In this document: positions 8,718 through 20,431 of the stretch, piece by piece
How the letters are laid out: the number at the start of each line of letters is the position of its first letter
How positions within the stretch are numbered: position 1 is the first letter of the stretch
Origin: Lentzea alba
Lineage (GTDB): Bacteria > Actinomycetota > Actinomycetes > Mycobacteriales > Pseudonocardiaceae
Length of the DNA stretch: 64,000 bases
Assembly (NCBI RefSeq): GCF_011067745.1
Contig: NZ_JAAMPJ010000001.1
Coordinates: forward strand, 1,102,829 to 1,166,828
Reading direction: 5' to 3'
The notes under the pieces: model-generated
Database searches by the model: none
Told to the model about the DNA's origin: nothing
Seen by the model: only the letters and a program-made list of their open reading frames with translations
Program-made: the position numbers and the translations under genes

Positions 8718-8801
8718 TTTCTCCCCTAAGCATTCGACTACTTGCTTAATCGACCGTAGTGCTTGGCCGAATAGCGAGCAATTACGCTGCGGGGTGAACC
8801 C

Positions 8802-9212
8802 TCAATCGCGGAGCGCGATCGCTAGCAGGATCTCCAACTCCTCGAGGGTGGACCGTGTCGACCGATGGTGGACGCCGACCATCCCCGCCTGTGCCGCTCC
8901 CCGGACGTTGACGGGAAGGTCGTCGACGAAGACGCACTCCCGCGGTTCGAGGCCCAGCTCGGTGGCGGTCAGCAGGTAGATGTCGGGGTCCGGCTTGGCC
9001 AGGCCGACCTCGCCGGAGATGACCGTGGCGTCGAACAGCCCCTGCCAACTGGCCGGCGGCTGCCACCAGCCGTCCGCGTTGGACAGCAGGGCGGTTTTCA
9101 GCCCGTGCTGCCTGGCTTTGCGCAGCGCGGTGAGAAGCGGCGGTTCGGACGGGTTGTCCTCGCCGGGGTCGGTCAGGACGCCGCCGTAGTCGAGCACCAG
9201 GGCTTTCAGCAC
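8802..9212 (-). CDS. HAD-superfamily hydrolase (subfamily IA)
   Basis: About 136 residues from GTG 9212; VLKALVLDYGGVLTDPG is a HAD motif I with Asp nucleophile position DYGG, where the second acidic residue is replaced by Gly as in many bacterial X4L4-type family members. LLSNADGWW gives motif II Ser, VGLAKPDPDIY motif III Lys and CVFVDDLPVNVRGA motif IV Asp pair. There is only a minimal cap, so it is a small phosphatase or phosphohydrolase of unknown substrate. The start is uncertain because an open frame continues upstream and the upstream GTG (about 9230) is also usable. Confidence 0.75.
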   Translation of the reverse strand: MLKALVLDYGGVLTDPGEDNPSEPPLLTALRKARQHGLKTALLSNADGWWQPPASWQGLFDATVISGEVGLAKPDPDIYLLTATELGLEPRECVFVDDLPVNVRGAAQAGMVGVHHRSTRSTLEELEILLAIALRD

Positions 9213-9279
9213 GTTGTGGAAGGTACCCACTTTCGGGTGCTGTGTGTCCTGATGACGGCCGCGGCTCGCCTGGTTCGGC

Positions 9280-9684
9280 ATGCCCCCAGTTGTTCGTCGT
9301 CTGCCTGCGTATGAGCCGCCGGTCGGTGTTCGGGTCATCCCTCGGCCGCGGCCTCGGCCTGTGTGGGTGCCGGTGCCGGAGCCGCCGTCGCCTGCGCTTG
9401 ATGCCGTCGGGTTGATGCGGGCGGTTTTGGAGGTGTTGGACGGGCGCCGGCCTGGGCGGTTGTTGCGGCAGGTCGCGGTGCCTGGCGTGGCTGCTCGGTT
9501 GGCTTCTGCGGTTCGGGCTCGGAGCACTCGGATGGTTCGGGCGCCTCGGGTTTGTCATCCCTCGCGGTTCGTGGCGGAGATTTCGGTGAGTGTGCGGAGG
9601 GGGGAGCGGGTGCTGGCGGTGGCTGCTCGGGCTGAGTACCGGGGTAGGCGGTGGTGGTTCACCGCGTTCACGGTGCTGGAGTGA
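9280..9684 (+). CDS. Rv3235-family protein
   Basis: 134 residues. A Pro/Arg/Val-rich N-terminus (PRPRPRPVWVPVPEPPSP) precedes a conserved folded region with RFVAEISVSVRRGERVLAVAARAEYRGRRWWFTAF, the pattern of the actinobacterial Rv3235 family of unknown function. Genes of this family lie close to secA in many actinobacteria, and it is so here: secA follows convergently, with a terminator hairpin between. The codons used are noticeably richer in T-ending forms than in neighbouring genes. No signal peptide or membrane segment. Confidence 0.7.
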   Translation: MPPVVRRLPAYEPPVGVRVIPRPRPRPVWVPVPEPPSPALDAVGLMRAVLEVLDGRRPGRLLRQVAVPGVAARLASAVRARSTRMVRAPRVCHPSRFVAEISVSVRRGERVLAVAARAEYRGRRWWFTAFTVLE

Positions 9685-9903
9685 GGGGCTCGGCCGCCGC
9701 GCGGGTCGGCTTGCGAGGGCTGCGCGACGATTGCGACAACACACATCTGCTGCCCCTGCGCGCCTCACCCATCGAGGCATCGCCACGGCGTACCTGTCGC
9801 GGTGTTGCCACGGGCGCACCCCTGTGCGAGCCTGCCCGGCGTTCCGGTGGCGGGTGCGCCCGCTCGTTGGCGCGGGACCGGGGTGCATTCGCGGCTCGAA
9901 ACG

Positions 9904-9943
9904 CCGCGTGGGCCGCGCTCCCTGAGGAACGCGGCCCACGCGG
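9904..9943 (-). terminator. Hairpin terminator downstream of secA
   Basis: Perfect 14-bp inverted repeat (arms 9904-9917 and 9930-9943, CCGCGTGGGCCGCG and its complement) with a 12-nt loop, 22 bases past the secA stop. There is no T tract, as is usual for actinobacterial terminators. It may also serve the convergent Rv3235-like gene. Confidence 0.7.
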
Positions 9944-9965
9944 TGGAGGTGCGGGGTTGTTGGCG

Positions 9966-12914
<2,949 letters not shown>

Positions 12915-13204
12915 CTGGATAGACCTCATCACCTGTATCGCGGCGCGCCCTCGTCGGACGCCTTTCCCCTGCCCATCGTAGGCAAGTCGCCAAGATGTGT
13001 GCACGGACACAGGCGGATTGGTTCGCCCGACCTGGTATGTGCAGGTCAGGTGCCGTATCTGCGATCTTGCGCAGGACGCCTGTCGCCGTGCCCCCGAACT
13101 CGGCTACTGGTGTGGAGAACGCATGAGGCCCGCGTAAAGGTTCCTGGTCCGGCCGAATTCACCTTGACGGTGAACAAGCGTGTGCCGAACGGCGGTAGAC
13201 GCGC

Positions 13205-13241
13205 GCCGCCGCCCCGCACACGAGGGGTGCGGGGCGGCGGC
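13205..13241 (-). terminator. Hairpin terminator downstream of hpf
   Basis: Perfect 15-bp stem (arms 13205-13219 and 13227-13241, GCCGCCGCCCCGCAC and complement) with a 7-nt loop, 38 bases beyond the hpf stop. It separates hpf from secA, so secA should have its own promoter in 12915-13204, where I see no clear consensus boxes. Confidence 0.7.
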
Positions 13242-13279
13242 GGTCGAAGGTGGGTGTGTGGTTACCGCGTCGGACGAGG

Positions 13280-13948
13280 TCAGGCGAGCCTGATCACGCC
13301 GTAGTCGAATCCCTTCCGGCGATAGACGACGCTCGGGCGCCCGCACTCGGTGTCGGCGAACAGGTAGAAGTCGTGTCCGACCAGTTCCATCTCGTAGAGG
13401 GCCTGGTCGACGGTCATCGGTTTGGCGGCGTGCTCCTTTTCGCGTACGACGCGTCCGGGCAACTTGTCTTCGAGGCCGTCGTCCCAACGCTGCGCGGGCA
13501 CTTCCGCCATGCCCTCGTAGTCGGCCTCGGGTGCGTCGAGCACCGCGGTCTTCGCGCGGCGTGACGTCATGCTCTCGCCTGCGGAGGGGATATCTCCCAG
13601 TCCGCTTGTCGCTTCCGCCACCGAGATCGGGGCCCGTGCCCCGTGGTGGACTCGCCTGCGGTCGTGCGACCGACGCAGGCGGTTCTCGAGCTTCGCGACC
13701 GCAGAATCGAGCGCGGCGTAGAAGTCACCCGCGCAGGCTTCGGAACGGACCACCGGTCCACGTCCCTTGCCGGTGATTTCGACTCGCTGGCAGTTCTTCG
13801 ACTGCCGGCGGTTCGGTTCGTGGAAAAGTTCCACGTCGAAGCGGATGACCTTGCGGTCGTAGCGCTCAAGCCGGGCCAGCTTTTCGGCGACGTGCACCCT
13901 GTAGTGATCGGGCACCTCGACGTTGCGGCCCTTAACGACGATGTCCAT
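13280..13948 (-). CDS. hpf: Long-form ribosome hibernation-promoting factor HPF
   Basis: 222 residues, the length of long HPF, which binds idle 30S subunits and dimerises ribosomes to 100S particles in stationary phase. The N-terminal domain MDIVVKGRNVEVPDHYRVHV through FYAALDSAVAKLENRLRR is the S30AE/YfiA fold; a variable linker leads to the C-terminal dimerisation domain (KPMTVDQALYEMELVGHDFYLFADTE ... VVYRRKGFDYGVIRL). The ATG at 13948 has a strong ribosome-binding site (GGGAGG, 8 bases before). It sits between secA and comF as in other actinobacteria. Confidence 0.95.
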   Translation of the reverse strand: MDIVVKGRNVEVPDHYRVHVAEKLARLERYDRKVIRFDVELFHEPNRRQSKNCQRVEITGKGRGPVVRSEACAGDFYAALDSAVAKLENRLRRSHDRRRVHHGARAPISVAEATSGLGDIPSAGESMTSRRAKTAVLDAPEADYEGMAEVPAQRWDDGLEDKLPGRVVREKEHAAKPMTVDQALYEMELVGHDFYLFADTECGRPSVVYRRKGFDYGVIRLA

Positions 13949-14907
13949 ACACGACCTCCCTCGCTTTGCTGCGAGCTTTGCCTGGACTGCATTCAAGCGC
14001 CGTGGCGATCTTGGATCGCGGATGTGTCGCGGAGGGTCGTCTCCCTCAGCTCTCACGGCGCCAGGTTCATGGGCTGTTCGCCTCCTCCCCGCGGGCCGGG
14101 AACGCTGATAGCGGTGCACGTTAGCTTGGGATTCTCCGTCGCGTAAGCCCCCTTGCCGGGGGAACGACGAGTTTTTTTGGTGACTACGCAGCGCGACGAC
14201 AGCGCGTTGCGAGTCGTGTCCCGAGCGTGCCACGAACCCAGCTCACCGGCATCTCGCTGACCCGTACGGCGCAGCCGCGCACCGGCACTCGACCGCAGCC
14301 TCGCTGCGTCGAACGGGTCCAGTCGCGGCCTCATACCCAGCCAACGGGCGACCCCCGCGTGATGTTCCCGAAACTCGGAAGAGATCGATTCCGATCCACT
14401 TACCGGGAGCGGGGCGCACTTCTTCCAACTGAACTGATCGGTGCCGGTTGCCCGATCACGACCCAGTCACGCCCGGCTGAACGGCGGATTTCGCCCAATC
14501 GCGGACAAGGGTGTTGATCACTCGCGAGGCGGTCATACCCGGTATTTCCAGGAACAACCCCCTGGATGTGAATAATCGTTAACCAGGACCTGGGGTGGCG
14601 GGCACCGGGCAGGGCCGGAGGCCGCGTGCCGCCGCGACCGCGCCGGAGCCGGCGGCGCGGCCCGACGTGCGGACGCCTCAGTTCTGCAACATCGGCTCAA
14701 CAGAGGTTGGGACAAACGGGACGAAGCGCGTAACAGGATCTTGGTCCGCGGTCACAGAACTCTGTCTCAGCTGGGGTTTCCGGTCCAATCTGGACCCCGA
14801 GGAGATCGACAACCCCGCCAGAACTTCACCCTTGTGGGCGGTGCCGAAAGACCCCGTCCGGAGTCCGGCCCCGATTTTCTGTCAGACCTCGTCGCCATCC
14901 TGGTCCC
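13949..14907. other. Gene-free divergent region between hpf and comF
   Basis: About 960 bases with no convincing gene on either strand; the open frames here lack coding-like composition. It must hold the hpf and comF promoters. Visible items are a five-pair C/G hairpin (14148-14162) followed by a run of seven T (14172-14178), unusual in such GC-rich DNA, and, on the minus strand at 14053-14070, a five-codon frame (MNLAP) 105 bases upstream of the hpf start behind a strong GGGGAGGAGG. 14580-14680 is extremely G/C-rich. Whether any RNA is made here is unknown. Confidence 0.5.
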
Positions 14908-15522
14908 ATGACAGCACTCGACCTGCTCCTCCCGCCCTCCTGCTCCGGCTGCGGCCGCCACGGCACTCCCTGCTGCGCCACGTGCCTCGACACGTTCGGG
15001 CCGCCAGTACGACTCCAGGTGCCCGGTGTGGGGCCGCCGGTGTGGGCGCTGGCGGCCTATCACGGCGCCGCACGGGAACTCGTGCTCGCCTTCAAGGAAC
15101 GCGGCGCACGGGCGCTCGTGGCGTGGTTCGGCGCTCTGGTCGCGGCGGCTCTGGTCGCGGTGGGGCCTCCGCCGTGGACGCTCGTGCCGGCGCCGTCACG
15201 GCGAAACGCCGCCCGCAGCCGCGGTGGCGACCACATGGTGCGGATCGCGCGGGCCGTCGAGATCGCGGCGGTGGCTCCGGTGCTGCGGCTCGCGCCCGGC
15301 GTGGTCGACTCGGTGGGGCTCACCGCCGGTGCCCGCAGGCAGAACCTCGCGGGGCGGGTCGAGGTCCACGGCAGACCGCCGCCGGGGACCGTCGTGTTGC
15401 TGGACGACGTGGTCACCACAGGCGCCACCGCGTCGGCCTGCGTGCGGGCTCTGCGCGGGGCCGGGGTGCGCACGCACGCCGTGCTGGCGCTGACGTCGGC
15501 GCGGCCGCATCGGCCCTGGTGA
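14908..15522 (+). CDS. comF: ComF-family phosphoribosyltransferase-like protein
   Basis: 204 residues. The N-terminal zinc finger has Cys12-x2-Cys15 and Cys23-x2-Cys26; the C-terminal part is a type I phosphoribosyltransferase fold with the PRPP loop VVLLDDVVTTGATA. ComF proteins are tied to DNA uptake or recombination in other bacteria, but the actinobacterial members have no demonstrated reaction. It is on the plus strand, whereas hpf, secA and lpqB around it are on the minus strand; in M. tuberculosis the orthologue (Rv3242c) is collinear with its neighbours, so a local inversion is likely. Confidence 0.88.
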   Translation: MTALDLLLPPSCSGCGRHGTPCCATCLDTFGPPVRLQVPGVGPPVWALAAYHGAARELVLAFKERGARALVAWFGALVAAALVAVGPPPWTLVPAPSRRNAARSRGGDHMVRIARAVEIAAVAPVLRLAPGVVDSVGLTAGARRQNLAGRVEVHGRPPPGTVVLLDDVVTTGATASACVRALRGAGVRTHAVLALTSARPHRPW

Positions 15523-15639
15523 CGATGCGAGCGCAGTGCGGGAGCGAAAGGTTGTGACGGCAGCGCAGGCCGCGGGGCCACTGTCCACTGTTGACTCCGG
15601 CTGTCCGAAACAGCCCGTCAACGTTGGAGTGCGAGTCCT

Positions 15640-15948
15640 GTGGACGTCTCTGTCGTCATTCCCGCCATGTCCGGAATCATGTGGTCGATCACCTACGTGG
15701 CCATCGTCTACCGCGGGTTCAAAGACAAGTCCTTCGGCATGCCGTTGATCCCGCTCGCGCTGAACATCGCCTGGGAGTTCCTGGTCGCCGTGGTGTACGG
15801 CCATCACAGCTCGGGGATCGTCGCGGTGACGCAGATCGCGTGGCTCGTCCTGGACGTGCTGATCGTGGTCACCTTCGTGCTGTACGGCTACCGCCACTAC
15901 AAGGAGGCTTTCGGCATCAGTCGTTCTGGATCGCCGTGGCGAAGCTGA
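15640..15948 (+). CDS. Transmembrane terpene-cyclase-like protein, apparently truncated
   Basis: 102 residues from GTG 15640 with three predicted membrane segments. The block YRGFKDKSFGMPLIPLALNIAWEF closely follows the FxDKxxGM...NxxWEF signature I associate with transmembrane terpene cyclases of the PaxB type. Those proteins have about seven membrane helices and over 200 residues; here the family-like sequence stops after the third helix (GYRHYKEAF) and the last ten residues read like antisense of the neighbouring gene. I infer a 3' truncation by rearrangement; a genuine short family cannot be excluded. No prenyltransferase gene is nearby. Confidence 0.5.
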   Translation: MDVSVVIPAMSGIMWSITYVAIVYRGFKDKSFGMPLIPLALNIAWEFLVAVVYGHHSSGIVAVTQIAWLVLDVLIVVTFVLYGYRHYKEAFGISRSGSPWRS

Positions 15949-16320
15949 CGTTGGCGTAGGTCCGTTGCACGCCTTGGACGACCACCTCGACGGACATGCC
16001 CCTGACCACCGCCGCCTTGGCCGCCCTGTCCCCCTCGGCGATGAGCGTTTGCTGTCCACCCGCCCGATCCGCGCCGACACCAGCGCGCTGAACACCACCG
16101 CCTCGGCGACCCGCGCCTCGGAGTACCCGGCATCCCGGTCGGCCACGTCGTGCGGCCGTTCGAACAGCCCGCCGGCGTGCTCGACGCCCCACGCCACGAG
16201 GTTTTCCCCGATGAGCTCGGTCAGCTCGGCGAGCAGCGTGGAACTGCTGGCGGCTCGCTTCGGCTCCTGGTCCTCGGTGGGACGCAGCGCATCGAGCCAC
16301 GATCGGTTCGACTGAGTCAC
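15917..16320 (-). pseudogene. Hypothetical gene broken by a frameshift
   Basis: GTG 16320 opens a frame (MTQSNRSWLDALRPTEDQ...) of good coding composition for about 88 residues, to ARIGRVD; then composition collapses while the frame one base away continues well (GGQQTLIAEGDRAAKAAV...FATAIQND) to a stop at 15917. The switch lies near 16050-16065 and fits a one-base deletion, either a real mutation or a sequencing error. Repaired, the protein would be about 134 residues, soluble, without recognised domains. The start overlaps the stop of the EF-hand gene (GTGA), so they form one transcription unit. Function unknown. Confidence 0.6.
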
Positions 16321-16871
16321 GTGAGCTGCATGGACCTCGGGTACAGCCAGCTGCCCGGCGTGCCCTCGGCGGGGTTCGTGTAGTAGTCGTGCACCGCGTC
16401 CACGTACTCCTGCAAGCTGATCGAGCCGTCACCATCGGCGTCCACGTGCGCGAACGCGATCGCGCACTCGGCCTCGGAGAGTCCGCGAGCCTGCAGCAGG
16501 ACCTGGAACTCGGCCGCCTCGACCCGGCCGTCGCCGTTCGTGTCCGCGAGCGCCAGCAACGACTCGGAGACCTCCAGGAACATGTCGTCGAACTCGTCGA
16601 CGTCGACGAACGCCGCCATCATCGCCGCGCGGTACTCCTCCAGGGTGATCCGGCCGTCGCGGTCGGCGTCGCAGTGCTCGACCAGCGTCTCCCAGAACCT
16701 GTCGGACGTCTCGATCAGCTCCCGGCCCCGCTCCGACGACGCGGGCTCACCGAACGCCCGCAGCAGCCGGTTGGCCAGCGCGTAGAGGTCCGCGAGCTCG
16801 ATGACGTCGTTGCCGTTGACGTCGTAGTGGGCGAAGGTCGTCTCGATCCGGTGCTGCAGAACCTCGTTCAT
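16317..16871 (-). CDS. Calerythrin-like EF-hand calcium-binding protein
   Basis: 184 residues with four EF-hand loops: DVNGNDVIELAD (17-28), DADRDGRITLEE, DTNGDGRVEAAE and DADGDGSISLQE, the last three with all acidic calcium ligands. Length and layout match calerythrin of Saccharopolyspora erythraea and the Streptomyces Cab proteins, proposed calcium buffers or sensors in the cytoplasm. The first loop has Asn-Asp in the middle and may bind weakly. It is followed by the frameshifted gene with a four-base overlap. It lies 59 bases downstream of lpqB on the same strand. Confidence 0.88.
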   Translation of the reverse strand: MNEVLQHRIETTFAHYDVNGNDVIELADLYALANRLLRAFGEPASSERGRELIETSDRFWETLVEHCDADRDGRITLEEYRAAMMAAFVDVDEFDDMFLEVSESLLALADTNGDGRVEAAEFQVLLQARGLSEAECAIAFAHVDADGDGSISLQEYVDAVHDYYTNPAEGTPGSWLYPRSMQLT

Positions 16872-16930
16872 GACCCCGAACTGTGGCCTCAGGCGCGGCC
16901 GGACGCAACCGAGCAGACGGGCACGCCGTC

Positions 16931-18670
16931 TCAGCCCGGGTAGAACACCAGGGCACCCGGCGAGACGCGGATCGGGCTGGCTTTCCACACGTCGGTGATG
17001 TCCGAAGCGGACCACAACCCGGACGGGTCGATCACCTGCACCTGCCGCGCCGACGCCGCGGCCACCGAGCTCACCGGCACGGTGAGGTTCGACTGGCTGT
17101 AGCGGTCGAGCTTGGATCCGTCCGTGTAGACCTTGGTGACCGGCAACGAAGGCAGCGAGGACGAGACCACCAGCACGTCCTGCGAGAGCCAGTCGATGGA
17201 CTGCACGGCGGAGCCCAGCGTCGACGGCTGCAACTGCCGGGGAGAGCGCAGCGCCACGTCCTGGTTGTTGCGCACCACGGAAGCGACGTAGAGCTTGCCG
17301 GCGATCACCAGCGCCGCGCGGGTGCCGTCGCGCGAGAGTCGTAGCTCGCTGATGGCACCGAACGGCGCGATGTCGGTGATGTTCACGGCCTTGGCGGTCC
17401 AGCTGCCGTTGTCGGAACGGGTCACGCGGGCCACGGAGCTGCTGTCGACCACGGTCCACACCTCGCTGCCCGGCTCCTGGGGCCCGCTGGAGACCAGCCA
17501 GCTCGGTCTGCTCAGCGAAGTCGCTCGCTGGTCCACTTCGGACAGGTCGCCTTCCAGTTCGCCCACCCGCAACCGCACTCCGCCACCCGAGCGAGACACC
17601 ACGGCCAGGCGTGAGCCGTCGAGGGACTGGGCCGCCGAGACCGCGCTGTACGCGCCGGCGCCGGCGGGGCCTTTGATCGGGTTGCCGTCGGTGAGCGAGC
17701 GGATCGACCCGTCCACCACGAGCATGCCCTGGAGGTTCGCGTTCAGCGCCAGCAACGCTTCACCCGCGGTCGCCGACACGTCGGACGGCCGGTAGTCGCG
17801 CTGGTCCGGCAGGATCTGCTGGCCGTCGACGAGCACCCGCACCCGCGAGGACGTGACGCCGGAGTACGACTTCACCACCTGCGCGACGATCTGTTTGCGC
17901 TTCTCCGGTGTCAGGTCCTTGCCCACCTTGGTGAGGTTGACCTCCAAGGCCCCGTCGTCGGATTCCTTGGTCTCGGAGAACGAGTCGGTGTCCGGGCCGA
18001 GGGCGCTCACCAGCGTGTCGCGCACGGCGTCGCCGGGGCCCTTGATCAGCAGCTCGGTGACGCGCGTCGGAATGCTCGTGGCCGGTGGGACGACGACGTA
18101 GCGCGGGTCCGGCACCAGCACGGTGAACTCGGGGTTGTAGAAGTAGAGCGTCACCCGGCGGTAGTTGTTGTTGAACAGGCTCAGCGGGATGTAGACGCCC
18201 GGCGGCGGCTCCGAGATGCGCCACTGGTTCTCGCTGTTGCGCACCAGCTTCACCGGCTGCGTGAAGTCGCCGAGCAGCGGCGTGAACGCGTTGTCGTTGC
18301 CCAGGCGGCCGACGTACTTGCCTTGCAGCGCAACGGTTTGTGTCTTGTCCTGCGGCGTCTGCGACGGGGTCGGCACGGTCGAGAACGAGGTCTCGATGAT
18401 CGTGGGGTTCTTGGTCTCCCACTTCTTGCCGGCTTCCGGCGTCAGGTACGCGCGGGCGGCCGCGTAGTCGCTGTCCGGGTTCGAGGTCGCGTCGATGAAG
18501 TCGCGCACGAGCATGAACGGATCGATGTTCTGCCGCGGTTCCGGTGCGCTGAAGGTGTTGGAGGCCTTGTTGTCCTTCGGCCCGATCGGCTTCGGCTGGG
18601 TGTTCGTCGGGATCGCCGCGCACCCCGTCAGGGTCACGAGGACGAGCACCAGCAGCGCCAGCCTTTTCAC
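16931..18670 (-). CDS. lpqB: Lipoprotein LpqB, partner of the MtrAB two-component system
   Basis: 579 residues. The signal peptide ends in a lipobox LTLTGC with Cys17, so it is anchored on the outer membrane-face of the cell. A GerMN domain occupies roughly residues 200-310 (VTELLIKGPGDAVRDTLVSALG) and the rest is a beta-propeller-like region (LpqB C-terminal domain). In mycobacteria LpqB binds the extracellular part of MtrB and modulates phosphorylation of MtrA. The ATG overlaps the mtrB stop by four bases, preserving the mtrA-mtrB-lpqB operon order. Confidence 0.95.
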   Translation of the reverse strand: MKRLALLVLVLVTLTGCAAIPTNTQPKPIGPKDNKASNTFSAPEPRQNIDPFMLVRDFIDATSNPDSDYAAARAYLTPEAGKKWETKNPTIIETSFSTVPTPSQTPQDKTQTVALQGKYVGRLGNDNAFTPLLGDFTQPVKLVRNSENQWRISEPPPGVYIPLSLFNNNYRRVTLYFYNPEFTVLVPDPRYVVVPPATSIPTRVTELLIKGPGDAVRDTLVSALGPDTDSFSETKESDDGALEVNLTKVGKDLTPEKRKQIVAQVVKSYSGVTSSRVRVLVDGQQILPDQRDYRPSDVSATAGEALLALNANLQGMLVVDGSIRSLTDGNPIKGPAGAGAYSAVSAAQSLDGSRLAVVSRSGGGVRLRVGELEGDLSEVDQRATSLSRPSWLVSSGPQEPGSEVWTVVDSSSVARVTRSDNGSWTAKAVNITDIAPFGAISELRLSRDGTRAALVIAGKLYVASVVRNNQDVALRSPRQLQPSTLGSAVQSIDWLSQDVLVVSSSLPSLPVTKVYTDGSKLDRYSQSNLTVPVSSVAAASARQVQVIDPSGLWSASDITDVWKASPIRVSPGALVFYPG

Positions 18671-20421
18671 CGCACTTCCTCCGAAACCTCAGACTTCTCC
18701 GCGGGTGACCCGTCGACGGGCTCCGCGGGCTGCCAGGTGATCTCCGCCTCGGTCAGCTCGATCTCGCCCGGTTCCTCCACGGGGACCGGTTCCTCGACCA
18801 CCACCACGGGTGCCAGCCCGATTGCGGGCGCCAGCGGCAACGGGCTCTCGCGCACCTCCGCGCCGTGCGTGCGCGGCAGCGTCAGCCGGAACACGGCGCC
18901 GTGACCCGGTTCGCCCCACGCCTCCAGCCAGCCGCCGTGCAGTCGTGCGTCCTCCAGCGAGATCGACAGACCCAGACCGGTACCGCCGGTGCGGCGGTTG
19001 CGCGACGGGTCGGCCCGCCAGAAGCGGCTGAACACCAGTTCCGCTTCGCCTTGCCGCAGACCGACACCGTGGTCCCGCACGGTGATCGCGACGGCATCGG
19101 CGTTGCCGCGCATGGTGAGTTCGACCGGCTGACCCTCGCCGTGGTCGATGGCGTTCGCCAGCAGGTTGCGCAGAATCCGCTCCACGCGGCGGGAATCGAG
19201 CTCCGCGGTCAGTTCGGAGTCCGGCAGGTCCAGCACCACGGGCGAGTTGGCGCTCGTCGAGATCGCGCGCACCGAGTCGTGCGCGCGGCGCGCGAGCACG
19301 CGGATGTCGACCTGTTCGGCGGTCAGCTCCTCGACACCGGCGTCCAGGCGCGAGATCTCCAGCAGGTCGCCCAGCAGCGACTCGAACCGGTCGAGCTCGT
19401 CGACCAGCAGCTCGGTGGAGCGGGCGAGCCCGGCGGGGAACTGTTCGCGCGAGGCGTGCAGGACGTCCGCGGCCATGCGCACGGTCGTCAACGGCGTGCG
19501 CAGCTCGTGCGAGACGTCGGAGGTGAACCGGCGCTGCAGCTGGCCGAACTCCTCCAGCTGTTTGAACTGGGCCTGGATCGACTCGGCCATCTCGTTGAAC
19601 GACTCGGCCAGGCGCGCCACGTCGTCCTCGCCGACGACGTGCATGCGTTCGTGCAGGGTGCCGTCCGCGAACCGTTCCGCGACCTCGGCCGCCTGCCGCA
19701 CCGGCCGCACGACCTGGCGCGTCACCAGGTTCGCGATCAGCGCGAGCAGCACCAGCAGCACGATGCCGCCGACCACCAGCGTCGACTGCACGACCTCGGC
19801 GGTGCGCTGCTCGGAGGTCAGCGGGAAGATCAGGTACAGCTGCATCGAGCGCGCGGACGTGCTCATCGGCAGGCCCACGACGAACAACGTCGTCGTCACA
19901 CCGTCGCGCTGCACCGTGTGGATCTGGGTGCCCTCGTCGCCGTTCTCGACCATCTCGCGCAGGCCGCGAGGAACGTCCTCCAGCGGCCCCACGGACGGCA
20001 CGCGCCCGGCGCCACTCGCCCCCAGCCCGTCGGCCAGGACGGGTTCGAACGCACCGGCGCCCGCTGTGGTGGCGTCTGTCCCGACGCCACCGACAGCGAG
20101 TTTGTTGATGGCGCTGGTGAACCTCGTCTGCACACTGTCCGGGCCGGGGTTGAGACCGACCAGATCGGACTGGATGAGGTTGCGCGACGCCATCGCCTGG
20201 CGCACCGCGGCCTCGTCCTTGGTGTTCAGCAGCTGGTTGGTGATCTGCATCTGCAGGACCATGCCCAGCACGAACACCACGGCGGACGACAGCGCGAGCG
20301 TGGACACCACGACGCGCAACTGCAGCGAACGACGCCACAGATCACCAAACGCCGCCCACCGCCTGCGCGCCTCCTCCACGAGGAACTGCGCCTTGGCGAT
20401 CACCGGCCGAACGAACTTCAT
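18667..20421 (-). CDS. mtrB: Sensor histidine kinase MtrB
   Basis: 584 residues from ATG 20421, ten bases after mtrA. Two membrane helices (about 35-57 and 211-231) bracket an extracellular sensor region; then come a HAMP linker, the HisKA box FTSDVSHELRTPL with phospho-acceptor His305, and the HATPase domain (NLLANAIDHGEGQPV, DHGVGL, GGTGLGLSI). The C-terminal extension of about 60 residues is rich in Pro, Glu and Val (VVVEEPVPVEEPGE) and lies beyond the kinase fold. MtrB phosphorylates MtrA to control cell-wall hydrolases and septation in actinobacteria. Confidence 0.96.
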   Translation of the reverse strand: MKFVRPVIAKAQFLVEEARRRWAAFGDLWRRSLQLRVVVSTLALSSAVVFVLGMVLQMQITNQLLNTKDEAAVRQAMASRNLIQSDLVGLNPGPDSVQTRFTSAINKLAVGGVGTDATTAGAGAFEPVLADGLGASGAGRVPSVGPLEDVPRGLREMVENGDEGTQIHTVQRDGVTTTLFVVGLPMSTSARSMQLYLIFPLTSEQRTAEVVQSTLVVGGIVLLVLLALIANLVTRQVVRPVRQAAEVAERFADGTLHERMHVVGEDDVARLAESFNEMAESIQAQFKQLEEFGQLQRRFTSDVSHELRTPLTTVRMAADVLHASREQFPAGLARSTELLVDELDRFESLLGDLLEISRLDAGVEELTAEQVDIRVLARRAHDSVRAISTSANSPVVLDLPDSELTAELDSRRVERILRNLLANAIDHGEGQPVELTMRGNADAVAITVRDHGVGLRQGEAELVFSRFWRADPSRNRRTGGTGLGLSISLEDARLHGGWLEAWGEPGHGAVFRLTLPRTHGAEVRESPLPLAPAIGLAPVVVVEEPVPVEEPGEIELTEAEITWQPAEPVDGSPAEKSEVSEEVR

Positions 20422-20431
20422 ATGCCACCTG

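Noticed and set aside
14227..14517. 96-codon frame between hpf and comF
   Set aside because: Arg/Pro/Thr-rich, no ribosome-binding site and no coding-like third-position bias.
14561..14583. GGAAC and GTT as an ECF sigma-type promoter upstream of comF
   Set aside because: The spacing of about 22 bases does not fit the usual 16 to 19, and the elements are too short to be significant here.
15196..16320. The frame from GTG 16320 staying open for 374 codons across comF
   Set aside because: Only the first 88 or so codons look coding; the rest is antisense to comF and rich in Arg, Ser and Pro. A frameshift to the neighbouring frame explains it better.
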